Source of the DNA: Actinomycetes bacterium
GTDB taxonomy: Bacteria; Actinomycetota; Actinomycetes; Propionibacteriales; Nocardioidaceae
NCBI GenBank assembly: GCA_023460975.1
Contig: JAEWOG010000018.1
Location: forward strand, 1 to 38,423
Reading direction: 5' to 3'
Length of the DNA: 38,423 nt
Positions 7,703-15,354 of this stretch are shown here, in pieces. Below the pieces are notes generated by a model that saw only the letters and a program-made list of their open reading frames with translations, was not told where the DNA came from and made no database searches. The translations under genes were made by a program, and so were the position numbers. Every line of letters begins with the position of its first letter. Position 1 is the stretch's first letter.

Positions 7703-8546
7703 CGATGGCCCCCGTCGTGGTCTCGGCCTGCGTGGTCTCGGCCTGCGTGGTCTCGGCCTGCCTGGTCTCTGCCTGCGTGGTCTCTGGGTCCGCGGCGTCC
7801 GGCTCGGCGCCCGTCGCTGCGGCCTCGAACGCCTCCACCGGCTCCGAGGTGTCGTCGGCGTCAGGACGGTTGCGCTCACGGAACGCCTCGAGGAGCTCGT
7901 AGAGCTTCTCGATCGGCAGCATCGCCTCCACCGCCGGGGAGATCTCCCAGCGATCGGCGGTCGAGAGCCCGGTCAAGAGGCCGGTCTTGAACACGTTGGC
8001 GATGGCCGAGCGAGCCCGCTCGAGGTCACCGGCCTCGTCGGTCGCATCGACCGGGCGGAACCCGGCGACGTAGTCGAGGATGTCTTGGCGATCGATGAAC
8101 GCCCGGCTGTTGCCCAGCGCCGCCTCCGCACGCACGTGGTCGCGCAGCTTCACCAGGACGAGGGTCTCCTCGCGCGACCACGCCTTGTCGTGCATCAGGG
8201 TCGGGAACCGCTCACCGCCCTCGGAGGTCGCCTGACGCTTGAACGCGACCTCGGGCGAGTGGGTGACCACGAGTTCGAGGAACAGATCGGCCATCCTCCT
8301 CGCCAGCTCGGCGCGGTTGTCGAGGAGGACCCGCCACTCGCGCGGGTGCGAGCGCGGGGTGATGAAGCGGTGCTTGAGGAGCACCACGAGCGCCTGCCTC
8401 ACCCCGAACGTGAGCGTCCCGGTGTCGCCCTCCCACAGCGAGACGCTGGTGGTGTCGTCCCAGTCGACGGAGTCGTCCTCCAGCGAGTCGTCCACCACCG
8501 AGTCGTCCACCACCGCGTCCTCGAGGGTGTCGGTCTGGCTGTCCAT
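7695..8546 (-). CDS. jetB: JetB/MksE-like KITE subunit (DUF4194)
   Basis: A 283-residue winged-helix accessory subunit that binds the kleisin in MukE/JetB-type condensins. The body (about residues 35-225) matches the DUF4194 pattern: TFGVRQALVVLLKHRFI, a central FLELVV segment, REETLVLVKLRDHV and an acidic ELLEAFRERN helix. Both termini are acidic low-complexity tails. The start includes imperfect repeats of VVDDS/LEDDS, and the C-terminus carries five (Q)AETT-like repeats from a 15-bp tandem repeat. Its ATG shares one base with the jetA stop (TGATG), and its end overlaps jetC by 8 nt, so the three proteins are made as a coupled unit. Confidence 0.85.
   Translation of the reverse strand: MDSQTDTLEDAVVDDSVVDDSLEDDSVDWDDTTSVSLWEGDTGTLTFGVRQALVVLLKHRFITPRSHPREWRVLLDNRAELARRMADLFLELVVTHSPEVAFKRQATSEGGERFPTLMHDKAWSREETLVLVKLRDHVRAEAALGNSRAFIDRQDILDYVAGFRPVDATDEAGDLERARSAIANVFKTGLLTGLSTADRWEISPAVEAMLPIEKLYELLEAFRERNRPDADDTSEPVEAFEAAATGAEPDAADPETTQAETRQAETTQAETTQAETTTGAIDD
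7716..7790. repeat. 15-bp tandem repeat, five units, inside jetB
   Basis: Three perfect copies of CGTGGTCTCGGCCTG (7716-7730, 7731-7745, 7746-7760) are followed by two degenerate ones (7761-7775, 7776-7790). On the minus strand they encode the repeated ETTQA/ETRQA tail of JetB. The unit is a multiple of three, so copy-number change would lengthen or shorten the tail without a frameshift. Confidence 0.9.
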
Positions 8547-10033
8547 CAGTCCTCCTCAAGGACGTGGTCGTCGGGACGCGAGCGGTGCAACGGCACCGCC
8601 AACTGGCGGGTGGTCCCGTCCGAACGGAAGGATTCGTACGTCTCCCAGCCCTCGGCCACCGCGAGTCCGCGTTCGTTGGCAAGGTGCATGAGGCCGAAGA
8701 TCTCGACGGGCCTGCGCAGGTCCGCGGGCAGTTCGGCGAACAGTTCGCCCAGGCTCGCGACCTCGATCTCGCCACGGATCACCGCGTCGAGCCGCTCGTC
8801 GAGCGCGGCCAACGACGGCCCGCCACGCGAGCGGAAGTCGGCGACGTCGATCACCTCGCCCGCATCGACGTCGAGGTCGGGAAGCACCTCGGGACCGCTG
8901 GCGGTGCCCGGGTCGAAGAAGCGTTCGCGCAGGTGTGGCAGCGGCCCGATGTCGGGCATCATTCGCACGCCATGGGTCGAGCGAGGACCGGTGGCCGCGT
9001 ACCACTGGGTGGCCTCGGCCTCAATCGAGCGCAGCACCGTCTCGAGCTCGTGGTCGCGGTAGGCGTCGTGCGACAGGATGTAGTCGCGCAGCGCGGCGGT
9101 GACCCGCGCCCGCTGGGCCAGGACGCGGCTCAGCCATCCGCGGATGAGGGCCACCGTGCTGTGCAGCTCGGCCCGGTCTCCTCGGGCCAGGACCCGGTCC
9201 GAGTGCGGGTGATCGAGCAACGTGTGGATGTCGAGGCGCAGTTGCTCGATGAGCGCGGGGTCGCGCAAGAGGGTGAGGGCACCCTCGAACGCGCGGCCCT
9301 CCGGTGTGGCGGTGACGAGGTTGTCGGCCTTGCCGAGGTAGGTCGTGATGACCTCCCCCGGGCTGCGCTTCTCCGCCCGGAACTCGGCGAGGATGTCGTT
9401 GCGCAGTCGCTGGTACGACTCCTCGACGCGCGCAAAGTCGCTGGGCAGCGCGGAGACCAGCGAGAGCACCTCCGTGTAGGCCTCCGACATGTAGTCCTCG
9501 GAGACCTGCTGGATCTCGCCCCCGTCGACGAGGCGGTCGCGCTCGCGGCGCAAGCGGTCGATCTCCTCGGCCAGCATGCTCACGCGGGCCGTACGGTCGG
9601 GGTTGGCCTCGGTGTTGATCCGGCGCACCGTCGACAGCAGCGTGGAGACGCGGTGCTCGGACAGCGTGGCCCGGTCACGGGACTGGATCCGCAGGATCTC
9701 GATCGCCATCTGCGCGTGCGAGGTGAGGGCGTAGACCTCCCCGTCGCCGTCCTCATCCATCTTGCGGGTCAGCCACTTGGCGTGCAGCCACCGCAGGCAC
9801 AGGTCGTGCCCCGAGCCGGTGGGCACGTGGTCCACTCCCGAGGCTCGCAGCTGCGACATGTAGACCTCGACCTGGTCCTCGAGGCGATCGGTGGGGACGG
9901 GATGGTTGTCGCGGTCGAAGGCGGTACGCAGCGCGGCCGCCACCGCTGGCGCCGTGTCCTGACGCAGGAGCACCATCGTCGTCTGCTGCTGGGCTGCCTC
10001 GAAGCGCGCGAACTCGCTCAGGACGCTGCTCAA
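8546..10033 (-). CDS. jetA: JetA/MksF-like kleisin (DUF3375)
   Basis: A 495-residue kleisin-type subunit expected to bridge the JetC ATPase heads and carry JetB. The N-terminal winged-helix region (LRTAFDRDNHPVPTDRLEDQ, then EVYMSQLR) and the helical middle (YQRLRNDILAEF) match the DUF3375 pattern. The proposed start is TTG at 10033, supported by GAGAGGTG five bases upstream, and the N-terminus SSVLSEFARFEAAQ then fits the family. An in-frame upstream ATG would add 26 residues without an RBS. It is the first gene of a jetA-jetB-jetC operon; its TGA overlaps the jetB ATG by one base. Mks condensin for chromosome organisation is the alternative to anti-plasmid defence. Confidence 0.83.
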   Translation of the reverse strand: MSSVLSEFARFEAAQQQTTMVLLRQDTAPAVAAALRTAFDRDNHPVPTDRLEDQVEVYMSQLRASGVDHVPTGSGHDLCLRWLHAKWLTRKMDEDGDGEVYALTSHAQMAIEILRIQSRDRATLSEHRVSTLLSTVRRINTEANPDRTARVSMLAEEIDRLRRERDRLVDGGEIQQVSEDYMSEAYTEVLSLVSALPSDFARVEESYQRLRNDILAEFRAEKRSPGEVITTYLGKADNLVTATPEGRAFEGALTLLRDPALIEQLRLDIHTLLDHPHSDRVLARGDRAELHSTVALIRGWLSRVLAQRARVTAALRDYILSHDAYRDHELETVLRSIEAEATQWYAATGPRSTHGVRMMPDIGPLPHLRERFFDPGTASGPEVLPDLDVDAGEVIDVADFRSRGGPSLAALDERLDAVIRGEIEVASLGELFAELPADLRRPVEIFGLMHLANERGLAVAEGWETYESFRSDGTTRQLAVPLHRSRPDDHVLEED

Positions 10034-10038
10034 GTGCT

Positions 10039-10046
10039 CACCTCTC
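10039..10046 (-). promoter_or_regulatory. RBS that decides the jetA TTG start
   Basis: GAGAGGTG on the minus strand, with a 5-nt spacer to TTG at 10033. No comparable site precedes the upstream ATG. Confidence 0.65.
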
Positions 10047-10146
10047 GGGATCGGGCCAACGGCTGCGCGCAGATGCGCACGGAACAGTGTGCGGTCGCGG
10101 GGGCCTGCCACGCGATTCCGACTGCGCAGATCGTGCCACGACGCAC

Positions 10147-10174
10147 TGACGGCCCCGCGGTTGCGGGGCCGTCA
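10147..10174 (-). terminator. Hairpin terminator of the Ig-repeat gene
   Basis: A 12-bp perfect stem TGACGGCCCCGC/GCGGGGCCGTCA (10147-10158/10163-10174) with loop GGTT, 15 bp past the stop codon at 10190. There is no U tract. The rest of 10034-10189 holds only the jetA leader. Confidence 0.65.
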
Positions 10175-10189
10175 CGGGAGCACACGAGG

Positions 10190-11686
10190 TCAGCGCTTGA
10201 CCTTCTTGGTGGCCTTGCTGGTCATCGTGGCGGCATCGAAACCGGTCGCGGCGCCACTCACCCGCACGCTGATCCGCTTGCCCGCGTCCTTGCGCGTGAG
10301 CTTGTACGTCGAGGACTTGGCGCCCTTGATGACCTTGCCGTTGCGCAGCCACACGTACGACAGACGCACGGCGGTGGGGCTCCACTGCCCGGCGACCACC
10401 TTGAGCTTCTTGCCCACGACGGCCTTGCCCCTGATCTTGGGCTTGGCACCGCGCACCTGCCCGATGACGACCTCGGTCTCCGCGGAGTTGGTGGTCACGG
10501 ACTGCGAGCCCGCCAGCGATCCGGTGACGTCGACGCTCATCCGCTGGCCGGCCTGCGCGTCCGTGGGGACGAACCGTCGGGACGTGGCGCCCTGGACCGC
10601 GCGCCCGTCCGCGAACCACTGGTAGGCGAACGTCACGGTGCTGGGGGTCCACGCGCCCTCGGTGACCGTCAGGGGCGAGCCCACGCGGGCCTCGCCCGAG
10701 ATGGTCGGGGTCGCGGCGGCGATGGTGACCGTACGGCCCCGCACGGGCGAGGTGGCCGCGGACAGGTGGGTGACGGGGGCCATTCCCACCTTGGAACCGG
10801 TGACTTCGACCTGCACGGTCATCCCGATCATCGCGTCGGTGAGCAGCAGCGACGAGGACGTGCCTCGGACCACGCCGCCCGCGAGCCAGCGGTAGGTCAA
10901 CGCGACTCCAGCGGGCGACCATGGTCCCGCGTCGACGGTGAGGGTCTCCCCGGTGGCGGCGTCGCCGTTGATGAAGGGCTGGCTGCCCGAGATCACCTGC
11001 TCCTGGGTGTCGGCGACGGGCGCGGTCTCGGCGGAGATGAGCGTCAGCGGCCGGTAGCCAACGATGCTGCCGGTCACCCGGACGCTGATGCGTCGACCGA
11101 CATGGGCCGAGGTGAGATTGAGGGAGTCGGCGGTCTGCCCGCTGATGACGGCGCCGTCGGCGAGCCACTCGTACGCGTAGTCGAGGCCGGGATCCCAGCC
11201 GGTGGTGACCGCCCTGATCCTCGAGCCGACTTCGGCCGCGCCGGTGATCGTCGGAGTCGTACCGGAGACGAGCGGCAGCAGGTCGAGGACGACGGGCTCC
11301 GAGAGCTCGACCGGGTCCCCCTCCAGGGACAGCAGCGTGGCGTCCGCGCGTTCGCGCTCGTTCTGCCACCACTCGGGGGCGTACACGCTTCCCTGGGCGG
11401 TGTCCTCGATGTAGAGGTGGTAGTCGCCTTCGGTGACCACGTCGAGCTCGAACTCGCCCGTGGCAGCGTCCGCCACGGTGCTCACTGCGCCCGGGGACCC
11501 CGGGTTGACGCCCGGCTGCACCGCCCACACGCGAAGCACGGCGTCGTCCGCACTCGGATCGTCCGCGACCGTCACCACACCCGTCACGGTCGTCGTGGCG
11601 GCGTGCGCCGGCGCCGCGACGAGCGCCCCCGTCGCCGCGAAGGCCAGACTCAGCAGAGCGGCGGTGGTACGTGGGCGTGACAGCAT
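10190..11686 (-). CDS. Exported protein with four Ig-like repeats
   Basis: A 498-residue secreted protein of unknown function. A Sec signal peptide (1-29, ending APAHA) is followed by a domain at about 30-135 (VTGVVTVADD to APEWWQNERER) that looks like a carboxypeptidase-regulatory or prealbumin-type beta-sandwich. Four repeats of about 85 residues then start near 145, 233, 325 and 415. Each has the pattern P-I-G-x-A-x-VG-x-L, then W-(T/S/D)P, Y-x-W-x-x-x-G, D-A-x-x-G-x-x-I-S-V-x-VTG. The last repeat is lysine-rich and ends TKKVKR, with no sortase motif or membrane anchor, so it is probably secreted or held by wall charge. ATG follows GAGGGGG. Such proteins are common and poorly characterised in this family. 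Confidence 0.82.
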   Translation of the reverse strand: MLSRPRTTAALLSLAFAATGALVAAPAHAATTTVTGVVTVADDPSADDAVLRVWAVQPGVNPGSPGAVSTVADAATGEFELDVVTEGDYHLYIEDTAQGSVYAPEWWQNERERADATLLSLEGDPVELSEPVVLDLLPLVSGTTPTITGAAEVGSRIRAVTTGWDPGLDYAYEWLADGAVISGQTADSLNLTSAHVGRRISVRVTGSIVGYRPLTLISAETAPVADTQEQVISGSQPFINGDAATGETLTVDAGPWSPAGVALTYRWLAGGVVRGTSSSLLLTDAMIGMTVQVEVTGSKVGMAPVTHLSAATSPVRGRTVTIAAATPTISGEARVGSPLTVTEGAWTPSTVTFAYQWFADGRAVQGATSRRFVPTDAQAGQRMSVDVTGSLAGSQSVTTNSAETEVVIGQVRGAKPKIRGKAVVGKKLKVVAGQWSPTAVRLSYVWLRNGKVIKGAKSSTYKLTRKDAGKRISVRVSGAATGFDAATMTSKATKKVKR

Positions 11687-11806
11687 GGATGTTCCCCCTC
11701 GAGATCGTGTCGGGCGACAGGCTACCCGTGCGGGAGCACCCGCAATCCCCCGGAAGTGGTCAGGATGCGGACGCCTCGCCGACCACCCACCTGCGGCGTA
11801 CGATTC

Positions 11807-11818
11807 AGAACACGTTCT
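11807..11818. promoter_or_regulatory. Candidate KstR-like (TetR-type) operator
   Basis: AGAACACGTTCT is an inverted repeat AGAAC/GTTCT with a 2-nt spacer, followed by A. It fits the AACnnGTT core of the mycobacterial KstR operator except for its outer 5' base. It lies 45 bp before the ALDH start, in the divergent gap 11687-11863, where an operator would be expected. The rest of the gap shows nothing clear. Confidence 0.35.
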
Positions 11819-11863
11819 ACTCCGCGATGCTCACCTGAGCGTCGCCTTGCACCAGGAGCTCGG

Positions 11864-13327
11864 ATGACCCTCGACCAGGCCGCCCCCACCACGACCCGTA
11901 CGGGCCAGGATCTGCTGGATCTTCAACGCTCCGCGCACCGTCGCGACGGGTCGCCGGATGCCGCCACCAGGATCGATCGCCTCGAGCGTCTCGAGGCGAT
12001 GATGGTCGCGTACGCGGACCGGTTCGCGGCGGCGCTCGACGCCGACTTCGGGACGCGTCCCCACGAGTTGTCGGTGGCCTCCGAGGTCGTCTCTCCGCTG
12101 ATGGACTTCGCGCACCAGCGCAAGCACCTGGCGTCGTGGATGAAGACGACCCACGTCAACAAGGTCGCGGGCCGGTTCTCGTTGTCCGGGCGACTGCGCC
12201 GCGAGCCGCTCGGTGTGGTCGGTGTGATCGGCGCGTGGAACTTCCCGGTCCAGCTCACGATGTCCCCGGCCGCGGCAGCGCTCGCCGCGGGCAACCGCGT
12301 GGTGATCCGGCCTTCCGAGGTCACGCCCCTGACGGCCCAGGTCATGGCCGACGCCGTCTCCGAGTTCTTCGACCCCGAGGTCCTCGCCGTGGTGCTGGAC
12401 GACGTGACGAGCGGCCCCGAATTCGCCTCGCTGCGCTTCGACCACCTCATGTTCACCGGGTCGCCCAAGGTGGGGGCCCTGGTGGGCGCGGCTGCTGCGG
12501 CGAACCTCGTGCCGCACACGCTCGAGCTCGGCGGGAAGAACCCCGTGATCGTGCACACCGACGCTGACATCGTGCGGGCTGCGAAGCAGATCGCCCGCGC
12601 GCGCCTGATCAACGGCGGCCAGGTCTGCTTGTGCCCCGACTACGTCTTCGTCCCCCGCGCGAGCGAGGAACGCTTCGTCGAGGCCGTCCTCGAGGAGTGG
12701 CGGGCCATGGTCCCCACCATCCGTGACAACCCCGGCTACACGTCGATCGTCAACGAGGCCAACTTCCGCCGCGTCGTGGGCCTCGTCGAGGACGCGGCGG
12801 CCAAGGGTGCCTCCGTACGCAGCGCCACGCCGGCGGGCGAGAACCTGCCCGACGCCGCGTCCCGCAAGATCGCGCCCACGGTGCTGCAGAGCGTGACTAG
12901 CGAGATGGACATCGACGGCGAAGAGGTCTTCGGACCGGTGCTCGCCGTCCACCCCTACGACTACGTGTCCGAGGCGACCGACTACATCGGTGACCGTCCG
13001 CACCCGCTGACCCTCTACTGGTACGGCCCCGAGGGCGCCGAGTTCGAGTGGGTGCTGGGCCGCACCCAGTCGGGGTCGGTCAACGTGAACGACTTCGGGG
13101 TCAACATGCTGCTCACCGATCTCCCGTTCGGCGGCGTCGGGCAGAGCGGGTACGGCGCGTACCACGGTCAGACGGGCTTCAACACGTTCACCCACCTGCG
13201 CCCGGTGGCCGTGTCCAACGTGAACTTCTCCATCGCCGGGCTCACGACTCCCCCGTTCGGGAAGCTTTCGCGTCTCATGAACAAGGCCCAGCTGGCCCAA
13301 ACCGCGCGCCGCCTGCGCAAGCGCTGA
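11864..13327 (+). CDS. Coniferyl-aldehyde-dehydrogenase-type ALDH
   Basis: A 487-residue NAD(P)-dependent aldehyde dehydrogenase. The N-terminal region (FGTRPHELSVASEVVSPLMD, then LASWMKTTHVN) is typical of the coniferyl aldehyde dehydrogenase/class 3-like branch, which oxidises aromatic or long-chain aldehydes to acids. Catalytic residues are N126 (GAWNFP), E221 (ELGGKNP) and C255 (GGQVCLCPDY); PFGGVGQSGYGAYHG is the C-terminal signature. ATG at 11864 is supported by AGGAG five bases upstream, so a possible 36-residue extension is rejected. It is monocistronic, divergent from the Ig-repeat gene, and followed by a strong hairpin. A possible KstR-like operator precedes it. The exact substrate is inferred from family only. 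Confidence 0.86.
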   Translation: MTLDQAAPTTTRTGQDLLDLQRSAHRRDGSPDAATRIDRLERLEAMMVAYADRFAAALDADFGTRPHELSVASEVVSPLMDFAHQRKHLASWMKTTHVNKVAGRFSLSGRLRREPLGVVGVIGAWNFPVQLTMSPAAAALAAGNRVVIRPSEVTPLTAQVMADAVSEFFDPEVLAVVLDDVTSGPEFASLRFDHLMFTGSPKVGALVGAAAAANLVPHTLELGGKNPVIVHTDADIVRAAKQIARARLINGGQVCLCPDYVFVPRASEERFVEAVLEEWRAMVPTIRDNPGYTSIVNEANFRRVVGLVEDAAAKGASVRSATPAGENLPDAASRKIAPTVLQSVTSEMDIDGEEVFGPVLAVHPYDYVSEATDYIGDRPHPLTLYWYGPEGAEFEWVLGRTQSGSVNVNDFGVNMLLTDLPFGGVGQSGYGAYHGQTGFNTFTHLRPVAVSNVNFSIAGLTTPPFGKLSRLMNKAQLAQTARRLRKR

Positions 13328-13338
13328 CGCCAGCCTCG

Positions 13339-13384
13339 GACGTCATACGGTGAGCGGAAACGCTTGCGCTCACCGTATGACGTC
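13339..13384 (+). terminator. 18-bp perfect hairpin after the ALDH gene
   Basis: Arms 13339-13356 and 13367-13384 (GACGTCATACGG... and its exact complement) enclose a 10-nt loop. It starts 12 bp after the ALDH stop codon. A second, independent hairpin for ssrA follows 17 bp later. Confidence 0.78.
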
Positions 13385-13401
13385 TCGCAGGGCCATGAAC
13401 G

Positions 13402-13441
13402 CACACGAGCCGCCCCGACCGAAGTCGGGGCGGCTCGTGTG
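13402..13441 (-). terminator. ssrA terminator, 18-bp stem with UUCG loop
   Basis: Perfect arms at 13402-13419 and 13424-13441. On the minus strand the loop is TTCG closed by C-G, a super-stable C(UUCG)G tetraloop. It begins 11 bp past the tmRNA CCA end. Confidence 0.8.
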
Positions 13442-13452
13442 TCAGAGGGCTG

Positions 13453-13825
13453 TGGTGGAGCTGCGGGGAATCGAACCCCGGTCCTCAAGCGTCGATCCAG
13501 GTCTTCTCCGGGTGCAGTCAGTGATGTCGCTTTTCTCGGCCCCGGTGCTCGCACAGACACGTCACCGACGGGCTCAGTCGGGAAAAAGTCCCGCTAGTCC
13601 CTCCCGACGGGAGACGTAGCAGCTAGTCCTCTAGATGAGGCCTGGGTCCGGGACGAGGACGGATGCCCGGTCAGACCCTTCGATCACCGCAATCAGGCGG
13701 CGAGAGCGAAGTCGTTGCGCTCAGTGTTGGCAACTATGGTTTCCAGCGATCGTTAACGAGATAACGCTGGCTTCTCGACCCGCTTCCCCTGGAACTAACG
13801 TCCCAAGTCGAAACCGATCAGCCCC
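13453..13825 (-). ncRNA. ssrA: tmRNA (transfer-messenger RNA)
   Basis: A 373-nt tmRNA that rescues stalled ribosomes with SmpB. The 5' end GGGGCTG (13825 downward) pairs with CAGCTCC before the encoded ACCA 3' end (13453), closing the tRNA-like acceptor stem. GGTTTCGACTTGGG and GGGGTTCGATTCCCC are the conserved D-loop-side and T-arm sequences. The tag reading frame, resumed at GCC, encodes ANTERNDFALAA followed by TGA (13693-13731), a normal actinobacterial degradation tag. A UUCG hairpin terminates it. smpB is 2.4 kb upstream on the same strand. The mature 5' end would be made by RNase P. Confidence 0.97.
13693..13731 (-). other. tmRNA tag-peptide reading frame (ANTERNDFALAA, stop TGA)
   Basis: Twelve codons plus TGA inside ssrA, preceded by the conserved CATAGTT-type upstream element used to set the resume codon. 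The LAA end is the classical ClpXP/ClpAP degron. Confidence 0.93.
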
Positions 13826-13920
13826 TCTTGTGTTTTCAAACTGCATCCACAGTCTAGACGGTGCAACCCACACTCAGCGAACGGTATTCCGCGGCTCTCG
13901 CGCGGGTCAGCGCGCAGTCG

Positions 13921-14712
13921 TCACAGCACCAGGACGGGACGCGCCTCCACCGCCGTGAGCGTCAGGGCCGGACCTCTCACGGTGAGCGTGTCCGACAGCG
14001 CCACCCATGCCCCCTCGCCCACTCGGTACTCCCCCGAGTACGTGACGTCCACCCGGGCCTCGTACTCGCCCGTGCCGAGGTAGGTGTGGTCGACAAAGCG
14101 CGCGACGAACGCTCTCGTCATGTCCTCCTCGCCGTCGCCGAACACCCAGCGGTACGACACCGGCGTGGCCCGTACGGTCAGGACGCGGCCGTGCAGCTCC
14201 CGCACCACCTGCTCGCTGGCGCGGCGATCCGTCGCGAACCTGGTCACGCCGTTCACCAGCACCTCACCGCCCGACGGAGACACCTCCAGCTCCGCCGCGG
14301 GCCACTCGAACTCACGCATCGCCTGCGTCGCCAGCGCGTACCAGTTGATGCGCAGCTCAGCGACCTCATCGGGCGTCAGGCACGCGAACCCCTGCCACAC
14401 CGACCCGAGCGTCACCCGATAGAAGTCCTGGGACTCACCCGCACACGAATGCGGCGTCGAGCACAGGTCCCCATCCGGGTCCTCACGCGAGCAGACCTCC
14501 TTCTCCGACTCGAACGTGAAGATCGACCCCGGATGCTTCACCGACAAGTGCTGCAGTCGCTCCGCGTCCGAGTCGCACGTCTCACCCACTTGACCGAGGT
14601 CGCCGCCTCCAACGCAAGCGGGTGGCCTCGGCAAGTCCTGAGCGAATGTTGGGTTGGGGGCCAGCCCCCAAGAAATAACGACGATCACCGCACTGAGGGT
14701 CCGCCTCACCAC
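13921..14712 (-). CDS. Secreted protein with PKD-like domain
   Basis: A 263-residue exported protein of unknown function. Residues 1-24 are a signal peptide with a likely cut after PTFA. The mature N-terminal half contains six cysteines (33, 46, 74, 84, 90, 111), suggesting disulphides. The C-terminal part has PKD-type motifs YRWVFGDG (187-194) and DHTYLGTGEYEARVDV (208-223). The GTG start at 14712 overlaps the stop of the upstream lipoprotein gene by 7 nt (GTGGTGA), so the two are co-translated and probably act together at the cell surface. It lies between ssrA and smpB, which are often closer together. Confidence 0.75.
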   Translation of the reverse strand: MVRRTLSAVIVVISWGLAPNPTFAQDLPRPPACVGGGDLGQVGETCDSDAERLQHLSVKHPGSIFTFESEKEVCSREDPDGDLCSTPHSCAGESQDFYRVTLGSVWQGFACLTPDEVAELRINWYALATQAMREFEWPAAELEVSPSGGEVLVNGVTRFATDRRASEQVVRELHGRVLTVRATPVSYRWVFGDGEEDMTRAFVARFVDHTYLGTGEYEARVDVTYSGEYRVGEGAWVALSDTLTVRGPALTLTAVEARPVLVL

Positions 14713-15263
14713 GGCACCTGCGCCTTGTAGACCACGACCCAGCCACCCTGTGCGCGACGCAAACGCATCAGCTTCACGTCTGGCCCTCCCTTGAGGGTGC
14801 TCACGGCCGCACCGCGCCGCGCCTTGTACTTGGTCGGACGCGAATCAACGTAAACCTGATATGTCAGGCGCTGGCCCCGCTTGGGCACGATCCGCTGGAT
14901 GTCCCACCCACCCCAGTTCACGAAACCACCCGCGGCGTAGTAGCCCTCAACGGTCGTCGCCAGGTCCGTGCATGCCCGACAACCCGGGGACAACGCGAGG
15001 TACTCCTCCGTGTCCCCGGAGTTCTCCATCTCCATCTCGACCTGAGCCCAACGCCGGATGAAGTCCTCGGCGGACTCCTTCTCGACAGGCGAGGTCTCGC
15101 TGGGAGTCGGAGTCGGACTCTGGGTCGCCACGGACTCCGTCACGCTCGGCGCCCCGGCGGGCTCGTCGTCATCGGCCGACTGCTGACACCCCGTCAGGAC
15201 AAGCAGCACGGCTGCCCACCCCACCACCTGGACCCGCCATGCCCCACGCACGATTGCCGCCAC
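14706..15263 (-). CDS. Lipoprotein, DUF6318-like
   Basis: A 185-residue membrane-anchored lipoprotein. The signal peptide ends in the lipobox VLTGC (C26). A Ser/Thr/Pro linker runs to about residue 60, and a compact domain follows with FIRRWAQ, SPGCRACTDLA (CxxC), YYAAGG and GGWDIQRI. These look like the actinobacterial DUF6318 family, whose function is unknown. GTG at 15263 is preferred because GGAGG lies eight bases before it; a GTG two codons earlier is too close to that site. It is the first gene of a two-gene unit with the PKD-like protein, coupled by a 7-nt overlap. The family assignment is from memory of the motif pattern. Confidence 0.75.
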   Translation of the reverse strand: MAAIVRGAWRVQVVGWAAVLLVLTGCQQSADDDEPAGAPSVTESVATQSPTPTPSETSPVEKESAEDFIRRWAQVEMEMENSGDTEEYLALSPGCRACTDLATTVEGYYAAGGFVNWGGWDIQRIVPKRGQRLTYQVYVDSRPTKYKARRGAAVSTLKGGPDVKLMRLRRAQGGWVVVYKAQVPW

Positions 15264-15354
15264 TGCCACGCCCTCCCCGAGAAAGCACCGTTGGTGACCC
15301 GCACGCTAGCGGCTTTGGTGCCGCGCCCGCGCGCGTCGTCCACAGGCAGCAGGC

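Noticed and set aside
4166..7990. A 1274-codon + strand frame opposite jetC
   Set aside because: It is an antisense shadow of jetC with no family motifs.
13441..13480. Attachment site for an integrated element at the tmRNA 3' end
   Set aside because: No second copy of the ssrA 3' end and no integrase gene are present in the window.
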